A stretch of 64,000 nt of DNA. Source: Bifidobacteriaceae bacterium. Lineage in GTDB: Bacteria > Actinomycetota > Actinomycetes > Actinomycetales > Bifidobacteriaceae. Within the stretch, counting starts at the first letter, position 1. Every line of letters begins with the position of its first letter. Position numbers and translations under genes: made by a program. Under the pieces are notes generated by a model. That model searched no databases. It had not been told where the DNA came from and saw only the letters and a list, made by a program, of their open reading frames with translations. Below are positions 1-9,029 of the stretch, piece after piece. The stretch covers positions 310,001 to 374,000 of the forward strand of contig JALCQD010000001.1 in NCBI GenBank assembly GCA_022651005.1, in the 5' to 3' direction.

Positions 1-137
1 TTTCCTGATCCATGATTTTCCCTTCATCGTTAAAGGTGAATAGTGTGGCGCCGTCAAATACAATATCATATATTATATGAAATACAAAAGGGCTCTTCTT
101 CTTCGTTGCCTGTGAGACGCAACCACTACATCTCTCT
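1..137 (-). pseudogene. possible remnant of an NTF2/SnoaL-like protein gene, running off the left edge
   Basis: Reading the minus strand, one frame is open from about position 137 to the window edge. Its last visible residues include VFDGATLFTF and NDEGKIMDQ. A buried hydrophobic strand followed by an F-x-F-x-x-x-GKI strand resembles the end of SnoaL/NTF2-like folds, where '.F.dGKI.e' is common. No start codon lies in this frame except one at 13, and an in-frame stop precedes it near 137. A neighbouring frame upstream reads RDVVVAS, which would fit the same fold, so a frameshift is possible. It may instead be an intact short gene with an unusual start, or chance. Weakly supported. Confidence 0.3.
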
Positions 138-219
138 CAGTGCGTCTTTCCATAAAAATTCCCAGATGTGACGCTCATCTCACCCGATTCCTCGGTTAGA
201 TTAAGAACCCGCTTTTCGG

Positions 220-248
220 TTGACGCCCGCCACGCCCTAGCGTTTGAT
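220..248 (+). promoter_or_regulatory. candidate promoter of the first pyruvate oxidase gene
   Basis: TTGACG at 220-225, 17 bases, then TTTGAT at 243-248. The -35 box is good and the -10 box only fair. If used, transcription starts after 250, which rules out the upstream in-frame TTG at 244 and supports the start at 319. Confidence 0.35.
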
Positions 249-318
249 GGCAAGTGAGAAGAGTTGCAACGCCGAGAGAACGCCACTTCTCTCAGGCGCC
301 AGATTTCAAGGAGGAATG

Positions 319-2082
319 ATGGCAAAAATGATCGCAGGACAGGCACTCGTCAAGGTTCTCGAAGAGTGGGGAGTTGACCATGTCTACGGAATCCCCGGAG
401 GCTCCATCAACCACACCATGGAGGGTCTGTATCTCGAAAAGGACCGCGTCAAATACATTCAGGTGCGTCATGAGGAAGTTGGCGCCATCGCCGCCTCCGC
501 CGACGCAAAGTACACCGGCAAGATTGGCGTCGCCTTCGGCTCAGCGGGCCCGGGCGCTACCCACCTCTTCAACGGCCTCTACGACGCAAAAATGGATCAC
601 GTACCCGTATTGGCGCTCGTAGGCCAGGTTCCCACCGTCAACATGAACACGAACTACTTCCAGGAAATGGACGAAGTTCCCATGTTCTCCGACGTGAGCG
701 TGTACAACCGCACCGTCACCACCGCCGAGCAGATTCCCTACGTCATCAATCAGGCCATTCGCGAGGCCTACCGCCAGTCCGGCGTTGCAGTTGTGGTACT
801 GCCGGAAGATCTCACCGAGGCTGAAATCGATTACGTGCCGTCGAAGACTCCGAAGGTATGGAAGAACGACTTCAAACAGATCATTGACGAAAACGCCATT
901 AACGACTCCATCTCGATGATTCAGCAGGCCAAGCACCCGTTGCTTTATGTGGGTCGAGGCCTTCTTGGCGCACGCGATACCGTGGAGCGCTTCGCTGAGC
1001 AATTCGCCATGCCGGTTATCAATACAGTTCCAGCAACCGGCGTCATCTCGCCTCTCCACCCGAACTCCATCGGTACGTTCGGCAGGCTTGGCACGAAGCC
1101 AGCCTTCGAGGCACTCCAGCATGCGGATCTCATCTTGTTCGTCGGATCCGAGTTCCCCTTCGCCCGCTTCTGGCCGAGTAATGTCAAGATTTTGCAGGTT
1201 AATACCTCCGCCTACGACATCGGTAAGACCGTTCCCGTCGACTACGCCGTCATCGGCGACGCTAAAACGTATCTGGAAGCCCTCATCGAGACCGGTTATT
1301 CCGTCCAACCCGAGGCCTGGATTGAGCAGAATCACGAGAACAAGAAGAACTGGGATGCATGGCTCGACGCTCGCGCCAACGATGATTCCAAGGGACTGAA
1401 TCCCGAAACCATCACCAAGCACATCGCCGAACTCGCCGGCCCCGACGACATCTACGCCGTCGACACTGGCAACGTCTCCGAGTGGGGCGTGCGCGGCCTG
1501 CCAATCACACAAAACCAGCGCTTCGCCATCTCCGGACTCTTCGCCACCATGGGCTTCGGCCTGCCTGCAGGAATCGCCGGAGCACTCAACGCCGCACCGG
1601 GAGCCAACGTCTGGGCGCTCAGCGGCGACGGCGGCTTCTCAATGGTCGCCCCGGACATCATCACCGAGGCCCGCTACGGTCTTCCCGTTGTCAACGTGGT
1701 GTTCTCCAACAACCGTCTCGGCTTCATTTACAAGGAGCAAATTGACACCCAGCAACACCTCTACGGAGTTGACCTCACCGACGCCGACTGGGCGAAGGCT
1801 GGCGAGGCGTTCGGCGGCATCGGTTTCACCGTGCGCTCCATCAAGGACGTTGAAGAAACGTTCAAGAAGATCGCACAGCTGCAAAAGGACGGCAACAAGA
1901 AGCCCATCGTCATCAATGCCATCATCAATCCCGACGATCCAGTCGCGACGGCCTACATGCCGCTTGATCCCGAGAAGTACGGTCAGGACGCTGTTGATGC
2001 CTTCTCCAAGCAGTACGGCATTGACACCGTGACTCAGCCTTCACTCGGCGAGCTGCTGAGAGCAAAGGGCGACACGCTGTAA
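319..2082 (+). CDS. pyruvate oxidase (phosphate-dependent), first of two tandem copies
   Basis: Thiamine-diphosphate and FAD enzyme of 587 residues that should convert pyruvate, phosphate and O2 to acetyl phosphate, CO2 and H2O2 in the cytoplasm; acetyl phosphate then gives ATP through acetate kinase. The N-terminal domain has YGIPGGSIN and RHEEVGA, with the cofactor-activating glutamate at about residue 52, then FGSAGPG. The C-terminal domain has the ThDP motif GDG (436-438) ending in NN (464-465). These blocks closely follow Lactobacillus plantarum Pox, of similar length. The start at 319 follows AAGGAGG at 308-314 and matches the start of the second copy; an in-frame TTG at 244 lacks this support. 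The gene stands alone, with a terminator at 2130. Acetolactate synthase is the nearest alternative, but the GIPGGSIN and FQEM segments favour pyruvate oxidase. Confidence 0.9.
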   Translation: MAKMIAGQALVKVLEEWGVDHVYGIPGGSINHTMEGLYLEKDRVKYIQVRHEEVGAIAASADAKYTGKIGVAFGSAGPGATHLFNGLYDAKMDHVPVLALVGQVPTVNMNTNYFQEMDEVPMFSDVSVYNRTVTTAEQIPYVINQAIREAYRQSGVAVVVLPEDLTEAEIDYVPSKTPKVWKNDFKQIIDENAINDSISMIQQAKHPLLYVGRGLLGARDTVERFAEQFAMPVINTVPATGVISPLHPNSIGTFGRLGTKPAFEALQHADLILFVGSEFPFARFWPSNVKILQVNTSAYDIGKTVPVDYAVIGDAKTYLEALIETGYSVQPEAWIEQNHENKKNWDAWLDARANDDSKGLNPETITKHIAELAGPDDIYAVDTGNVSEWGVRGLPITQNQRFAISGLFATMGFGLPAGIAGALNAAPGANVWALSGDGGFSMVAPDIITEARYGLPVVNVVFSNNRLGFIYKEQIDTQQHLYGVDLTDADWAKAGEAFGGIGFTVRSIKDVEETFKKIAQLQKDGNKKPIVINAIINPDDPVATAYMPLDPEKYGQDAVDAFSKQYGIDTVTQPSLGELLRAKGDTL

Positions 2083-2129
2083 ATAATTCAACAGGTCGTG
2101 ACGCATCATAGCTGAACGACAGATTTCAA

Positions 2130-2170
2130 GGAACCGTTGTCATCAGGTATGGCAACGGTTCCTTCGTTTT
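2130..2170 (+). terminator. rho-independent terminator after the first pyruvate oxidase gene
   Basis: Perfect 10-bp stem (GGAACCGTTG at 2130-2139 and CAACGGTTCC at 2153-2162) with a 13-base loop, followed by a T-rich run. It separates the two oxidase genes, so each probably has its own transcript. Confidence 0.8.
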
Positions 2171-2188
2171 CTCTCCCCTCGTTTTCCG

Positions 2189-2216
2189 TTGACATGCGCA
2201 CAACGTAGCGTACGCT
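2189..2216 (+). promoter_or_regulatory. candidate promoter of the second pyruvate oxidase gene
   Basis: Consensus TTGACA at 2189-2194, a 16-base spacer, then TACGCT at 2211-2216. It implies a 5' leader of about 180 bases before the start at 2402. I found no obvious riboswitch fold in that leader. Confidence 0.5.
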
Positions 2217-2401
2217 CTCAGCTTTCTCCTAGGTTTATCCGTTTTGATGAATCAACCAGCCACCACGCGGCCCACATGGACGTTACCCAAGCACCGCGCA
2301 GTCTCCTGTGAAGTGCTCCGGTTCAGGGCGCATCGCCTCGCGCGATCCCCATGCAACCACAACGCGACCACCATGCGACCGCCCAATTTCACGGAGGAAA
2401 G

Positions 2402-4177
2402 ATGGCACAAATGATCGCAGGACAGGCACTCGTCAGGGTGCTTCAGGAGTGGGGCGTCAATCACGTTTACGGAATCCCCGGAGGCTCCATCAACCACACT
2501 CTCGAGGGGCTCTATCTCGAAAAAGACGCGGTGCAGTACATTCAGGTACGTCACGAAGAAACCGGCGCCATCGCGGCCTCTGCCGACGCAAAGTACACCG
2601 GGAAAATCGGCGTGTGCTTCGGCTCCGCAGGCCCCGGCGCCACGCACCTTTTCAACGGCCTCTACGACGCAAAAATGGACCACGTACCCGTGCTCGCTCT
2701 CGTCGGTCAGGTGCCCAGCCGCAACATCAACACGAATTATTTCCAGGAGATGGACGAAATTCCCATGTTCTCCGACGTCTCCGTATACAACCGCATGGTG
2801 ACCACTGCCGAACAGATTCCGTACGTCATCAATCAGGCAATCCGTGCCGCCTACGAGCACAAGGGCGTCGCCGTCGTGGTGCTGCCGGAGGACTTCACGG
2901 CCACCGAGATCGACTATGAGCCCACCAAGACCGCTCCTACGTGGCAGCAGGATTATCACCAGGTGATCGACGGCACCGACATCGCCACGAGCCTGCGCCT
3001 CATCAAGGACGCCACTCATCCCGTGCTCTATGTTGGCCGTGGGCTCCTCGGCGCGCGCGACGTGGTGGAGGCCGCATCGGAGCGCTTCTCCATGCCGGTC
3101 ATCACGACTGTCCCTGCGACTGGCACCATCCGTACCGACCATCCCAACTCGATGGGAACCTTCTATCGGCTGGGAACCAAGCCGTCGTACGAAGCGCTGC
3201 GTCACTCGGATCTCATCCTGTTCCTAGGCGCTCAGATACCTTTCGCACGCTTCTTCCCGAAATCGGCAAAAGTCCTGCAGGTCAACACGAACATCTACGA
3301 CATCGGCAAGGTGGTACCGGCCGATTATGCAGTGATTGGGGACGCACGCACCTACCTCGAGGCGCTGCTCGAGATGGCGGATGCCGAAGGCTATCGCACG
3401 CCAGACTCCACGTGGCTCGCGCTCAACCGAATCAATAAGCGCAACTGGGACGCGTGGCTGGAGAAGCTCGCCACAGACGATTCCAAAGGGCTCAATCCCG
3501 AATCGGTATTCAAGAAGATCGCGGAGATGGTAGGACCAAACGACATCTATGCCGTGGATACCGGCAATGTGTCGGAATGGAGCGTGCGCGGCCTCCCCAT
3601 GACGCACAACCAGCGCTTCGCCATCTCTGGACTCTTTGCCACCATGGGCTTCGGCGTACCTGCGGGAATCGCCGGAGCGCTGGATGCGGGCCCTGATGCG
3701 CAGACGTGGACGCTGAGCGGCGACGGCGGCTTTGCGATGGTAGCTCCGGATCTACTCACTCAGGCACGTTATGAGTTGCCGATCATCAACGTTGTGTTCA
3801 CGAACAATCGCTTCGGCTTCATTTATAAGGAGCAGATTGACACGAAGCAGCATCTGTACGGCGTCGACCTCACCCAGGCGGACTGGGCCAAGACGGCGGA
3901 AGGCCTCGGCGCAATTGGCTTCACTGTGAGCTCGATTGCCGAGACGGAGCGCGTTTTCAACAAGATCACAGAGCTGCAAGCCCAGGGTAACAAGCGGCCG
4001 ATCGTTGTCGATGCCATCATCCGCCCCGATGATCCCATCGACACGGGAGTCGTGACGCTGGATCCGGTGCTCGACGGAGAAGAAACGGTGCGCGCCTATG
4101 CGGAAACGTACGGAATCGACGTGGACGCCCAACCCGCGCTTGGCGTCATGCTGCGAGCGCAGGGAGACGAGAGGTAG
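2402..4177 (+). CDS. pyruvate oxidase (phosphate-dependent), second tandem copy
   Basis: Paralogue of the preceding gene, 591 residues, with the same predicted reaction (pyruvate + Pi + O2 to acetyl phosphate + CO2 + H2O2). YGIPGGSIN, RHEE with Glu at about 52, FGSAGPG and the ThDP motif GDG (440-442) are intact, so both copies look catalytic. The start at 2402 follows GGAGGA at 2393-2398; an in-frame ATG at 2351 lacks a ribosome binding site and adds a tail absent from the family. The copies are highly similar through the core and differ mainly in the middle domain and the last 60 residues. Its own promoter and terminator suggest independent regulation. The pair looks like a local duplication followed by divergence. 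Confidence 0.9.
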   Translation: MAQMIAGQALVRVLQEWGVNHVYGIPGGSINHTLEGLYLEKDAVQYIQVRHEETGAIAASADAKYTGKIGVCFGSAGPGATHLFNGLYDAKMDHVPVLALVGQVPSRNINTNYFQEMDEIPMFSDVSVYNRMVTTAEQIPYVINQAIRAAYEHKGVAVVVLPEDFTATEIDYEPTKTAPTWQQDYHQVIDGTDIATSLRLIKDATHPVLYVGRGLLGARDVVEAASERFSMPVITTVPATGTIRTDHPNSMGTFYRLGTKPSYEALRHSDLILFLGAQIPFARFFPKSAKVLQVNTNIYDIGKVVPADYAVIGDARTYLEALLEMADAEGYRTPDSTWLALNRINKRNWDAWLEKLATDDSKGLNPESVFKKIAEMVGPNDIYAVDTGNVSEWSVRGLPMTHNQRFAISGLFATMGFGVPAGIAGALDAGPDAQTWTLSGDGGFAMVAPDLLTQARYELPIINVVFTNNRFGFIYKEQIDTKQHLYGVDLTQADWAKTAEGLGAIGFTVSSIAETERVFNKITELQAQGNKRPIVVDAIIRPDDPIDTGVVTLDPVLDGEETVRAYAETYGIDVDAQPALGVMLRAQGDER

Positions 4178-4193
4178 ATAACAGCGTCAAGGA

Positions 4194-4237
4194 AAAATGG
4201 CTCCTCACATCCCTTTCGGTGTGTGAGGAGCCATTTT
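4194..4237. terminator. bidirectional terminator between convergent genes
   Basis: A perfect 16-bp stem, 4194-4209 paired with 4222-4237, has A-rich and T-rich ends. It can therefore end both the oxidase transcript and the convergent MFS transcript. Confidence 0.85.
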
Positions 4238-4277
4238 CTCTCTAACGGGGCGAACCGAAGGATTCCCTACTCAGAGT

Positions 4278-5555
4278 TCACTCGACGCTCTGCGCATCGA
4301 GACGCTTATGCAACTCGCGGTCAATATTGCGCACGGACGAGCTCGCCAGTGCCACCAGCCCACAGGCAATTCCGCCGATACCAGCAATGAGGAAAAGCTT
4401 CTCCACGCCTATGGCATCGGCAACGGGACCCGCGAACACCAACCCGATGGGACCAGCAGCGCTCATGAAGGAATTCATCACGCTCATCACTCGGCCGAGC
4501 TCTTCCGGCGGATACGACTGCTGCACTACCGCCATGTAGAGAATGTTGAACAGCGAACCCACCATGCCACCCACCGCGTTGAGAATCACAAAGACAATGA
4601 ACCCACGGAAATTCCCTGTGAGGAAACCCGAGATGCCATACGTGACACCCACGCCGAAGAAGGAAAACAGCACGAGCGGCATGCGATTCTTCCATTTCCC
4701 GAAGATGCCGATGAACGCGCCGCCAACGAGCATCCCCGCGGAATAGACCACTTCCACAACACCCGCTTGGAACACGGTTCCATGAAAATAGCCCATCGTC
4801 ATGAGCGGGTACATGCTCACTGCCGGCATGAAAAGGAACATGAACACAGTGCCTATGAGCGTGACGTACCAGATTCCCTTGTTGCCCATGAGCCGCGAGA
4901 AGCCGAATTTCGCATCTGCCAGTACATGCGTCGGAGTGTGCGCTACCTTCGATTCGGGAATGACGATGAACATCAGCATGAGCACGCCAATGATTGCCCC
5001 AAGCACGTCTGTGAGAAGCAGGAAGTTGATCGAGATGAACGAATACAGGAAAGCTCCCAGTGCAGGCGCAACAATGAAATTCGCCGACTGCACCATTCCC
5101 AGCTGCCCGTTGATTTTGGTAATTTCCTCGGCGGGAACCATGGAGGGAATGATGGATTGGACCGTGGGCATCTGGAACGTTTGCGCCACTGAGCGGATGA
5201 ACAGCGACACGAACACCAGCCACAGGGGGAAAGTTCCGGATAGCGTGCCTACCACTGAGAGCACGATAGCAACACCAGCCGCCACCACATCGGGGACGAT
5301 GAGCAGCATCTTCTTGTTGAGGCGATCCACGAATCCGCCGATAAAGGGACCAAGTGCCACCATCGGGATCATGCCGAGCAGCGTTGCCACGCTGAGCACT
5401 GTCGCGGAATGCGTCTCCTGCGTGAGGTACCAGATGATGGCGTATTGCACCACCATGGAAGTGATGCCCGTCAGAAATTGACTGACGAGGAAAAGATTAA
5501 TATTCTTGCGCCATCGCTGTGGCATGGCGTCTGGGTGTGATGTTTCGTGTTGCAC
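4278..5555 (-). CDS. MFS exporter, macrolide/EntS-type
   Basis: Membrane protein of 425 residues with about 12 predicted helices, of the MFS group that includes macrolide efflux and enterobactin exporters. Visible features are an N-terminal helix with FLTGITSMVVQYAIIWYL, the loop GGFVDRLNKK (the G-x-x-x-D-R-x-x-[KR]-[KR] loop between helices 2 and 3), and PAEEITKINGQ after helix 4, typical of this subgroup. It probably exports a drug or small molecule by proton antiport; the substrate cannot be told. It starts at GTG 5555 with only a weak GAGAGA upstream, and the next methionine in frame is ten residues in. It stands alone and convergent to the oxidases. Confidence 0.8.
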   Translation of the reverse strand: MQHETSHPDAMPQRWRKNINLFLVSQFLTGITSMVVQYAIIWYLTQETHSATVLSVATLLGMIPMVALGPFIGGFVDRLNKKMLLIVPDVVAAGVAIVLSVVGTLSGTFPLWLVFVSLFIRSVAQTFQMPTVQSIIPSMVPAEEITKINGQLGMVQSANFIVAPALGAFLYSFISINFLLLTDVLGAIIGVLMLMFIVIPESKVAHTPTHVLADAKFGFSRLMGNKGIWYVTLIGTVFMFLFMPAVSMYPLMTMGYFHGTVFQAGVVEVVYSAGMLVGGAFIGIFGKWKNRMPLVLFSFFGVGVTYGISGFLTGNFRGFIVFVILNAVGGMVGSLFNILYMAVVQQSYPPEELGRVMSVMNSFMSAAGPIGLVFAGPVADAIGVEKLFLIAGIGGIACGLVALASSSVRNIDRELHKRLDAQSVE

Positions 5556-5760
5556 GAGTGTCTCTCAATCGATGTCGTCAAGGCGCTGACCATATACCGG
5601 CCTCCATGGCCGAAGCTAGTTCACAAGGCTCATGGCCTCACGCTTTGCAGGATTTCTCACTCCTTCGTTTTTCTTGCTTCATGCGCGACCGTGTGCAACG
5701 ACGTCGCGAATGACCATTAAAGCGCAAGGCATAGAAAACGACACGCCCGGATTACACGAT

Positions 5761-7773
5761 CTATTCCGGGGTCACACGATCAGTGATGGTGTCGTAATTG
5801 CGCAAATAAGCCATCTCGTCATACACGATGCGCTCCTGCAGCTTTCCCGCAACCTCCGCTGGAATCTCCCCGTCCATGAGTGCCTTCTGGAAGAATTCAT
5901 ACTCAGCATGGAAGGCCGTGAGGAACAGTTGATAGATGACGTCGCGGCGTGGTTCCGGTAGCGCAAGCCTGCGATGCCGTTCCGTATAAAACTGCGTGAC
6001 GGCGTGCAGTTCCCTCCGGGCTCCGGGCCAGTTCTCTGGGTGCAAAGTCGCCATCGCCGCGTCAAAACCTGCGGATTCGGGAATGCAAATATTCTGCCCG
6101 CGCAAGTCGAAGGCACGACGCCAATAAATTTGCTCGGCGACGAGCGGCGACACATATAGCATGTTCTCACCCTCCGTCATCTCCTCGTGCCGCGAGGTGT
6201 GCAGTCCGAAGCGAATGCGCAGCAGGATATTTTTCCATAGTGAATTGTCGAAGGAGAAGATGCTGATCTCCAGAAACCGCGCGTACTGGGAAAGGTCTTT
6301 ATCCGAAATCTTTCCTTGCTCATGAAGTGATCGCACCGCCGAAAGCTCTGCATCGTTGGCGGCAAGCAAAATTTCGCGTTCCTTCTTGGGATGACGCAAC
6401 TTGCCGTCCACCAGCTGCTCGGCCAACGCAGATACCACGATGCCAGCCTCAGAAGGGTGCTCGGAATCGCCGCGGACGGCCTTGATGCCTTCCATGATCA
6501 TGCGATGCGTCCACTCGCCGTACTCGCGTTTCTCCTTTTCCTGCTCGTCTCCACCGCCCACGACGCGCGGAAGGGCGAAAACCGGCGCAATGATGCTGAT
6601 AAGAATCACTACCGTTGCCACAAAGACGAGCATCGGACGGTAGGTGAAGGGCTGTCCATTCACTTGAGTGGGCAACATGAGCGCCAAGGACAACGAAATG
6701 GTGCCGCTCACCCCGCTGAACGCCATCATGAGCGAGTCAAGCCACCGATGTGCGCTCTTTTTGTGCATCCACACCAGGTACCGCGTCCAGAGGAGACGGA
6801 GCACGAATTTCGCCGCATACAACACCACGCCCGCTCCCACGAGCACCCAGATCAGGCTGCGGTGAGTTGCCGAGATCTCCTGAATAACCTCTGGCAAACT
6901 CACTCCTAACAGCACAAAAACAATCCCGGAGAGCACTTCCTCCACGATTTCCCACACGTTGCCCCGAACGAGCTGCATGCGGCTTGACGACAGACCGAGA
7001 TCGGCACGCTCGGCACCTTGCACCAGGCCGGCGGCAACCACCGCCAAGATGCCAGACACGCCGAGTTCCTCACCGGCAAAGTAGACGATGAAGGGAATGG
7101 CGAGCTCCGCAACAACCACGATAAACGCCGTATCGTCATGGAATTCCATCAGCAGATGCAGCAGTCCGCGCACCACGAAGCCCAGAACGACCCCGAGCAC
7201 CAGGCCGCCGATGAAGGTCAGCAGGAAATCTCCGACCGCGTGCTCCACGGAGAACTCGCCCGTGACGAATGCCGCCAGGCTCAGTTCGAAAGCCACGATG
7301 CCGGTAGCGTCGTTGAACAATGACTCGTTTTGCAAGATGATCAGTGGAATCTTGTATTCGTCATTTTTGGGCACAAGAGCGCCTACGGCTGAGGCATCGG
7401 TAGGCGTCACGATGGCACAGACGGTCATCGCGAGCGCCAGGGGTATCACAGGGAAGAGCACGTGAACGAGTGCACCGACGGCCACCACCGTGACGGCGAC
7501 GAGCAGAATCGCCAACGATACGATGTTGCGCGCGCCGCGTCCGATCCAGTAGCGGGAGGCTGTTTGCGACTCGTGGTACAGCAGCGGCGAGATGACAGCG
7601 AAGATGAAGAGGCTGGGATCCATTGAGAAGTCCCAGAACATGGGGAAGAAGGCGAGCACGGCACCGAGCACAATGAGAATGATGGGGAGTGGAAGTATGG
7701 GGATGTGGCGATGCGCAATGCTGGCAAGCACCACGACCGCTACCATTGCCAACACGAAGAATACCTGCGTCAT
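5761..7773 (-). CDS. Na+/H+ antiporter, CPA1 (NhaP-type)
   Basis: Protein of 670 residues: about 12 membrane helices in the first 400, then a cytoplasmic tail of about 260. The core has TPTD at 123-126 and the CPA1 signature E-S-L-F-N-D at 150-155, whose Asn-Asp pair carries the cation exchange site. It should exchange Na+ (or K+) for H+ at the cytoplasmic membrane, for pH and salt balance. The long charged C-terminal tail matches bacterial NhaP-like members and may be regulatory. It stands between an MFS gene and a DUF1287 gene on the same strand, with gaps over 100 bases. Confidence 0.88.
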   Translation of the reverse strand: MTQVFFVLAMVAVVVLASIAHRHIPILPLPIILIVLGAVLAFFPMFWDFSMDPSLFIFAVISPLLYHESQTASRYWIGRGARNIVSLAILLVAVTVVAVGALVHVLFPVIPLALAMTVCAIVTPTDASAVGALVPKNDEYKIPLIILQNESLFNDATGIVAFELSLAAFVTGEFSVEHAVGDFLLTFIGGLVLGVVLGFVVRGLLHLLMEFHDDTAFIVVVAELAIPFIVYFAGEELGVSGILAVVAAGLVQGAERADLGLSSSRMQLVRGNVWEIVEEVLSGIVFVLLGVSLPEVIQEISATHRSLIWVLVGAGVVLYAAKFVLRLLWTRYLVWMHKKSAHRWLDSLMMAFSGVSGTISLSLALMLPTQVNGQPFTYRPMLVFVATVVILISIIAPVFALPRVVGGGDEQEKEKREYGEWTHRMIMEGIKAVRGDSEHPSEAGIVVSALAEQLVDGKLRHPKKEREILLAANDAELSAVRSLHEQGKISDKDLSQYARFLEISIFSFDNSLWKNILLRIRFGLHTSRHEEMTEGENMLYVSPLVAEQIYWRRAFDLRGQNICIPESAGFDAAMATLHPENWPGARRELHAVTQFYTERHRRLALPEPRRDVIYQLFLTAFHAEYEFFQKALMDGEIPAEVAGKLQERIVYDEMAYLRNYDTITDRVTPE

Positions 7774-7876
7774 GAACTTCTCCCCCAGTTGTGCTTGATT
7801 CGGGCTCCCGGCTCAGTCTCTCATTACAAAGTCTCAGGAATATTGTCGCTGGGAACCCGGACGCAGCGAAATACCG

Positions 7877-8638
7877 TCATTTCGTAGCGCTGGTTGCCCT
7901 CCGGAGAACGCTCACCGGGATTTTAGAGGCGTCGAAGCGGAAGTGTCCTGTGATCTTTAATTTAGTGTGCGCTAGGAAATCTTCCTCGAAGGGGCCCGCT
8001 TGGTGGTTGTTGTGGATGAAAGTGGCGATGCCCTTCTGGTCCCGTGTATCGCTCACCATGCCGATGTGCCGCGTGGTCTCAAAGACGACGATGTCGCCCT
8101 GTTGCCACTGTGCCGTATCAGTGACATCTGTTGTGAGCGAGATCGCATGAAGCGCAAAGAATCTGCCAAGAGTTCCCGTACGACGGTAGTCGATGTTGGG
8201 ATCGGGCGCTGTGACACTGGGGTAGTGATTCGGATGTGCAGCGATGTCGGCGTCCACCATTGCTTTGAGGTCATAGCCGGCGTTTTTGAATGCCTCTACT
8301 ATGAGGTCTGTGCAGGCTCCCCGCCCTGCAGGCGGATATCCACCTTGGTAGTATCCGTCGTCATAGGTTGGGTGTTCTTTCGCCACCTTGCGTGCGCCCG
8401 CTACGAAATCCGTGTAATCGTCCGTTCCGTTTCCGTTTTCGTCGACTGAGCTTTTCAGTAGGGGATTCATGGGAGCGACGCGTGTCTGCGCTGACTCGCG
8501 AGGGAGCGACGTGGCCGCATCCTCGGTGTCATTCGTAACGAGAGCGCTGTTCTTTAACCAGAGCACAGCAGCAACCAGCGCCGCCACGACGATGACAGCT
8601 CCCATGGCAAGAACGAGTGCACGCGCCTTTTTGCTCAT
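7877..8638 (-). CDS. DUF1287 cell-envelope protein
   Basis: 253 residues: a short basic N-terminus, one membrane helix at about 8-29, then an extracytoplasmic domain. YYQGGYPPAGRGACTDL, the following alpha helix and a PDPNIDYRRT block identify DUF1287, a family related to NlpC/P60-like papain-fold hydrolases; the Cys of GACTD and the His of HIGMVSD are in the positions expected of a Cys-His pair. It may act on peptidoglycan or a peptide, but no DUF1287 reaction is known to me. It faces away from the toxin-antitoxin pair upstream with a 40-base gap. Confidence 0.75.
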   Translation of the reverse strand: MSKKARALVLAMGAVIVVAALVAAVLWLKNSALVTNDTEDAATSLPRESAQTRVAPMNPLLKSSVDENGNGTDDYTDFVAGARKVAKEHPTYDDGYYQGGYPPAGRGACTDLIVEAFKNAGYDLKAMVDADIAAHPNHYPSVTAPDPNIDYRRTGTLGRFFALHAISLTTDVTDTAQWQQGDIVVFETTRHIGMVSDTRDQKGIATFIHNNHQAGPFEEDFLAHTKLKITGHFRFDASKIPVSVLRRATSATK

Positions 8639-8678
8639 AGTCGTAGTCTAGGCGAAATGCCGCGTTTTAATTAGACAG

Positions 8679-9029
8679 CTATTCCTGCTGTACCTTTTTG
8701 AGAGTCTCAATCATTGGAGGGAAATCAATCATCACTGTGTCATACAGCACATCCCAGTCCAGTTCGCCATACTCATGAACAATGACATTGCGCAATCCCC
8801 TGAGTTCCTTCCATCGAACTGAAGGAAAGCGATTAATAGTATTTTTGCTCAGCTCTTTGGCACATTCTTGAGCAAGTTCAATTTCCTTCGACGCTGAATT
8901 CTGATCCCGCCGGCTCCGCGCCAACGCCTCAGAATCTTTAAATTGACTGACATCAGCATGAGCATACTGAAGATGTTCTATAAGACGTTCCAGAAGAAGA
9001 ACATCTCGATGAGTTCCATTGGTCATCAC
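8679..9029 (-). CDS. hepT: HepT-like HEPN toxin (DUF86)
   Basis: 116-residue all-alpha protein of the HEPN/DUF86 family, the toxin half of MntA/HepT modules. It carries the R-x4-H-x-Y motif (R80, H85, Y87), the site of RNase activity and, in studied systems, of AMPylation by the partner MntA at the tyrosine. Its start overlaps the stop of the upstream mntA gene by 4 bases (ATGA), giving translational coupling with the antitoxin made first. The motif is intact, so the toxin is probably functional. The alternative is a stand-alone HEPN protein, unlikely given the partner. Confidence 0.85.
   Translation of the reverse strand: MMTNGTHRDVLLLERLIEHLQYAHADVSQFKDSEALARSRRDQNSASKEIELAQECAKELSKNTINRFPSVRWKELRGLRNVIVHEYGELDWDVLYDTVMIDFPPMIETLKKVQQE

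Noticed and set aside
541-1512. Long minus-strand frame opposite the first pyruvate oxidase gene.
   Set aside because: It is antisense to a well-supported gene and its residue composition is that of a shadow frame; no ribosome site or family match.
319-4177. Tandem oxidases as acetolactate synthases.
   Set aside because: The GIPGGSIN, FQEM and AGPG blocks and length follow pyruvate oxidase, and no small subunit gene is nearby.
4308-5192. Long plus-strand frame opposite the MFS gene, rich in His and Glu.
   Set aside because: This is the usual complement of a hydrophobic membrane protein; no start site and no family.
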